DNA of 64,000 nt from Bemisia tabaci (Eukaryota > Arthropoda > Insecta > Hemiptera > Aleyrodidae), in the NCBI RefSeq assembly GCF_918797505.1, contig NC_092800.1, positions 44,075,864 to 44,139,863 of the forward strand, read 5' to 3'. The notes below the pieces were generated by a model, which was not told the DNA's origin, did not search any database, and worked only from the letters and a program-made list of their open reading frames with translations. Positions within the stretch are counted from its first letter, which is position 1, and the number at the start of each line of letters is the position of its first letter. Position numbers and translations under genes: made by a program. Positions 62,832 through 64,000 of the stretch are shown one piece after another.

Positions 62832-63099
62832 TTTAGTCAAAAATTCGGCAACGCCCGAACATTAACATGACGTTGTTCTATACCACAGCAGGGCTTACCA
62901 GAACGTCAATTTACACACATTGTAATGAATGTAATCGATATTAATCCAATTTGCTACCGACTCCCAAATACCTAATAACGAAGAGAAAAAGAGGAGTGAA
63001 TATTCCGACCCAGTTTCCCATTTGAAATCCTGCATGCGTTTAAATCGTCGGTGTCACTCCTGGAAATGTTGTACAAAAAGGTGCAAATACTGTCGCTTT

Positions 63100-63240
63100 C
63101 TCGCGCGAACTCATATCTCCGCTCCTTCAAATTGAGAGCGTAACTCCTTCTCGATGAGCCCTGGCATGTGTGGAGTTATACGGAAGACAGAGCCCATCTC
63201 AAAGTGCACTTATGGCCTCTAAGTAGACGGAATGACACTA
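63100..63240. mobile_element. Diverged family M palindrome
   Basis: CTCATATCTCCGCTCC at the left, and the centre GTGGAGTTATACGGAAGACAGAGCCC is shared with other M copies. The right end is decayed. Confidence 0.45.
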
Positions 63241-63434
63241 TGGCGTTGACGTCAGTGCGGAAAGATGGCTTCTCAAAGGCATTCATGCTTGAATTGTAGA
63301 GCGTATTCCCTTCCGCTGAGACCCACGGTTTTTAAGAATGTATAACTGTGAAATAGAAAGAACCTCATGAATGGAGGGTTGAATTAAGAACAGGATTCGA
63401 ATCGGATCGAGTTTTAACAGGAAGAAACCATATA

Positions 63435-63871
63435 CACTGAAAAAAAAGTGAAATTGATTTAACATTCTGGATGTATACAAAGTGCGCGAAAACTTATAAA
63501 ACGCTGAATTGCCTGCCAAATCAGTTACTTTAGCAATGCCAATAGCCCTGTGTCCACTCGTCACAATGGCGTCAAAATTGAAGCTCAAAGTGAATCGATA
63601 AATGCTATCTGTTCGCGATTGTTGATCAAAAAAGAGTCTCGCCGCTCTATTTTGAGATGTAACACTCATCAATCGCATCAAGTTTTGACTAATAGCCACT
63701 TATCGTTGAAATCGATTCACTTTGAGCTTCCATTTTGACGCCATTTTGACGAGTGGAGACAGAGCTAAGATGTAAAACTAACTGCTGTAGCTGGTAACTC
63801 TGCATTTTACAAGTTCTCGCACACTTCCTTTATGTTAAGAATGTTAAATCAACTTCACTTTTGTTTCGGTG
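63435..63871. mobile_element. CACNG-group palindrome (family P-like ends) with TA duplication, 437 bp
   Basis: CACTGAAAAAAAAGTGAAATTG at the left and CTTCACTTTTGTTTCGGTG at the right, flanked by TA. Inner arms (63549-63600 and 63710-63764) share TCCACTCGTCA and AAAGTGAATCGAT in inverted order. The centre has no coding capacity. Confidence 0.7.
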
Positions 63872-64000
63872 TATTCCTCAGGAAACAAGAGATCTTCTGG
63901 TTGTAGGGTTTCTTTTTAATTCTTTACGAAGGGAAGTTTTCGTTTGAAATTTCGATTCATTTGAAACAGTCTGACGAAAAGGCGGGACTTCAAATTGCTG

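Overview
This window reads as non-coding nuclear DNA of a eukaryote, most likely an arthropod. It is AT-rich and has no convincing protein-coding gene, no operon-like spacing, no rRNA and no recognisable tRNA. Every open reading frame is short. The longest ones are translations of pyrimidine-rich simple repeats, G/C runs or inverted-repeat arms. The recurrent element whose ends read GCCGTATGAAC...TTCGAGAGTTGCCAAAT makes me suspect a hemipteran such as a whitefly, but that is memory and inference. The species cannot be fixed from this sequence alone.

The window is mainly a nest of non-autonomous, palindromic (MITE-like or foldback) transposable elements. I could follow about twenty families by comparing the window with itself. 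Family A (ends CAGTGGCGTGGCGTG, about 165 bp) has 8-bp target duplications, as hAT elements do. Family B (about 250 bp, ends CTGCCGTGCTAAGG) is the commonest, with about a dozen copies. Family D (about 440 bp) sits in TTAA, as piggyBac-type elements do. Family E (ends GGACTGCATTTTGC) has AT-rich 4-bp duplications. A group with CACNG ends and A-runs (N, O, P and two singletons) has 2-bp duplications, compatible with CACTA-type elements. Families C, G, H, I, J, K, M, Q, R, S, T, AA, AB, AE and AI are further palindromes, mostly with two or more copies.

Layout: 1-5 kb holds families G, H, B and I plus a 409-bp element with 44-bp inverted ends. 5-7 kb holds a 324-bp tandem duplication and a 12-bp pyrimidine minisatellite. 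8-14.5 kb is a dense mosaic around a 2.4-kb foldback element. 15-19 kb holds families C and D, a microsatellite-like triplicated repeat and a compact array of seven short hairpins. 20-28.6 kb holds foldback J, palindrome K and many B, S, E, R and Q copies. 29.3-31.8 kb is one giant foldback element with perfect 9-bp flanking duplications. 32-46 kb has I, E, P, H, B, A, T, N and O copies between GC-richer single-copy islands. 46.5-47.7 kb is a direct duplication carrying a textbook hAT-like insertion. 49-57 kb has B, P, O, E, G, I and AE copies. 57-64 kb has a (TTCCTC)n tract and R, Q, AE, A, B/C and P copies.

No genes work together here. The informative content is the insertion history (nested elements, empty sites preserved in paired arms or duplicates), several long perfect-arm foldbacks that would make hairpin RNA if transcribed, and the short hairpin array at 17.5 kb, which no nearby repeat family explains.
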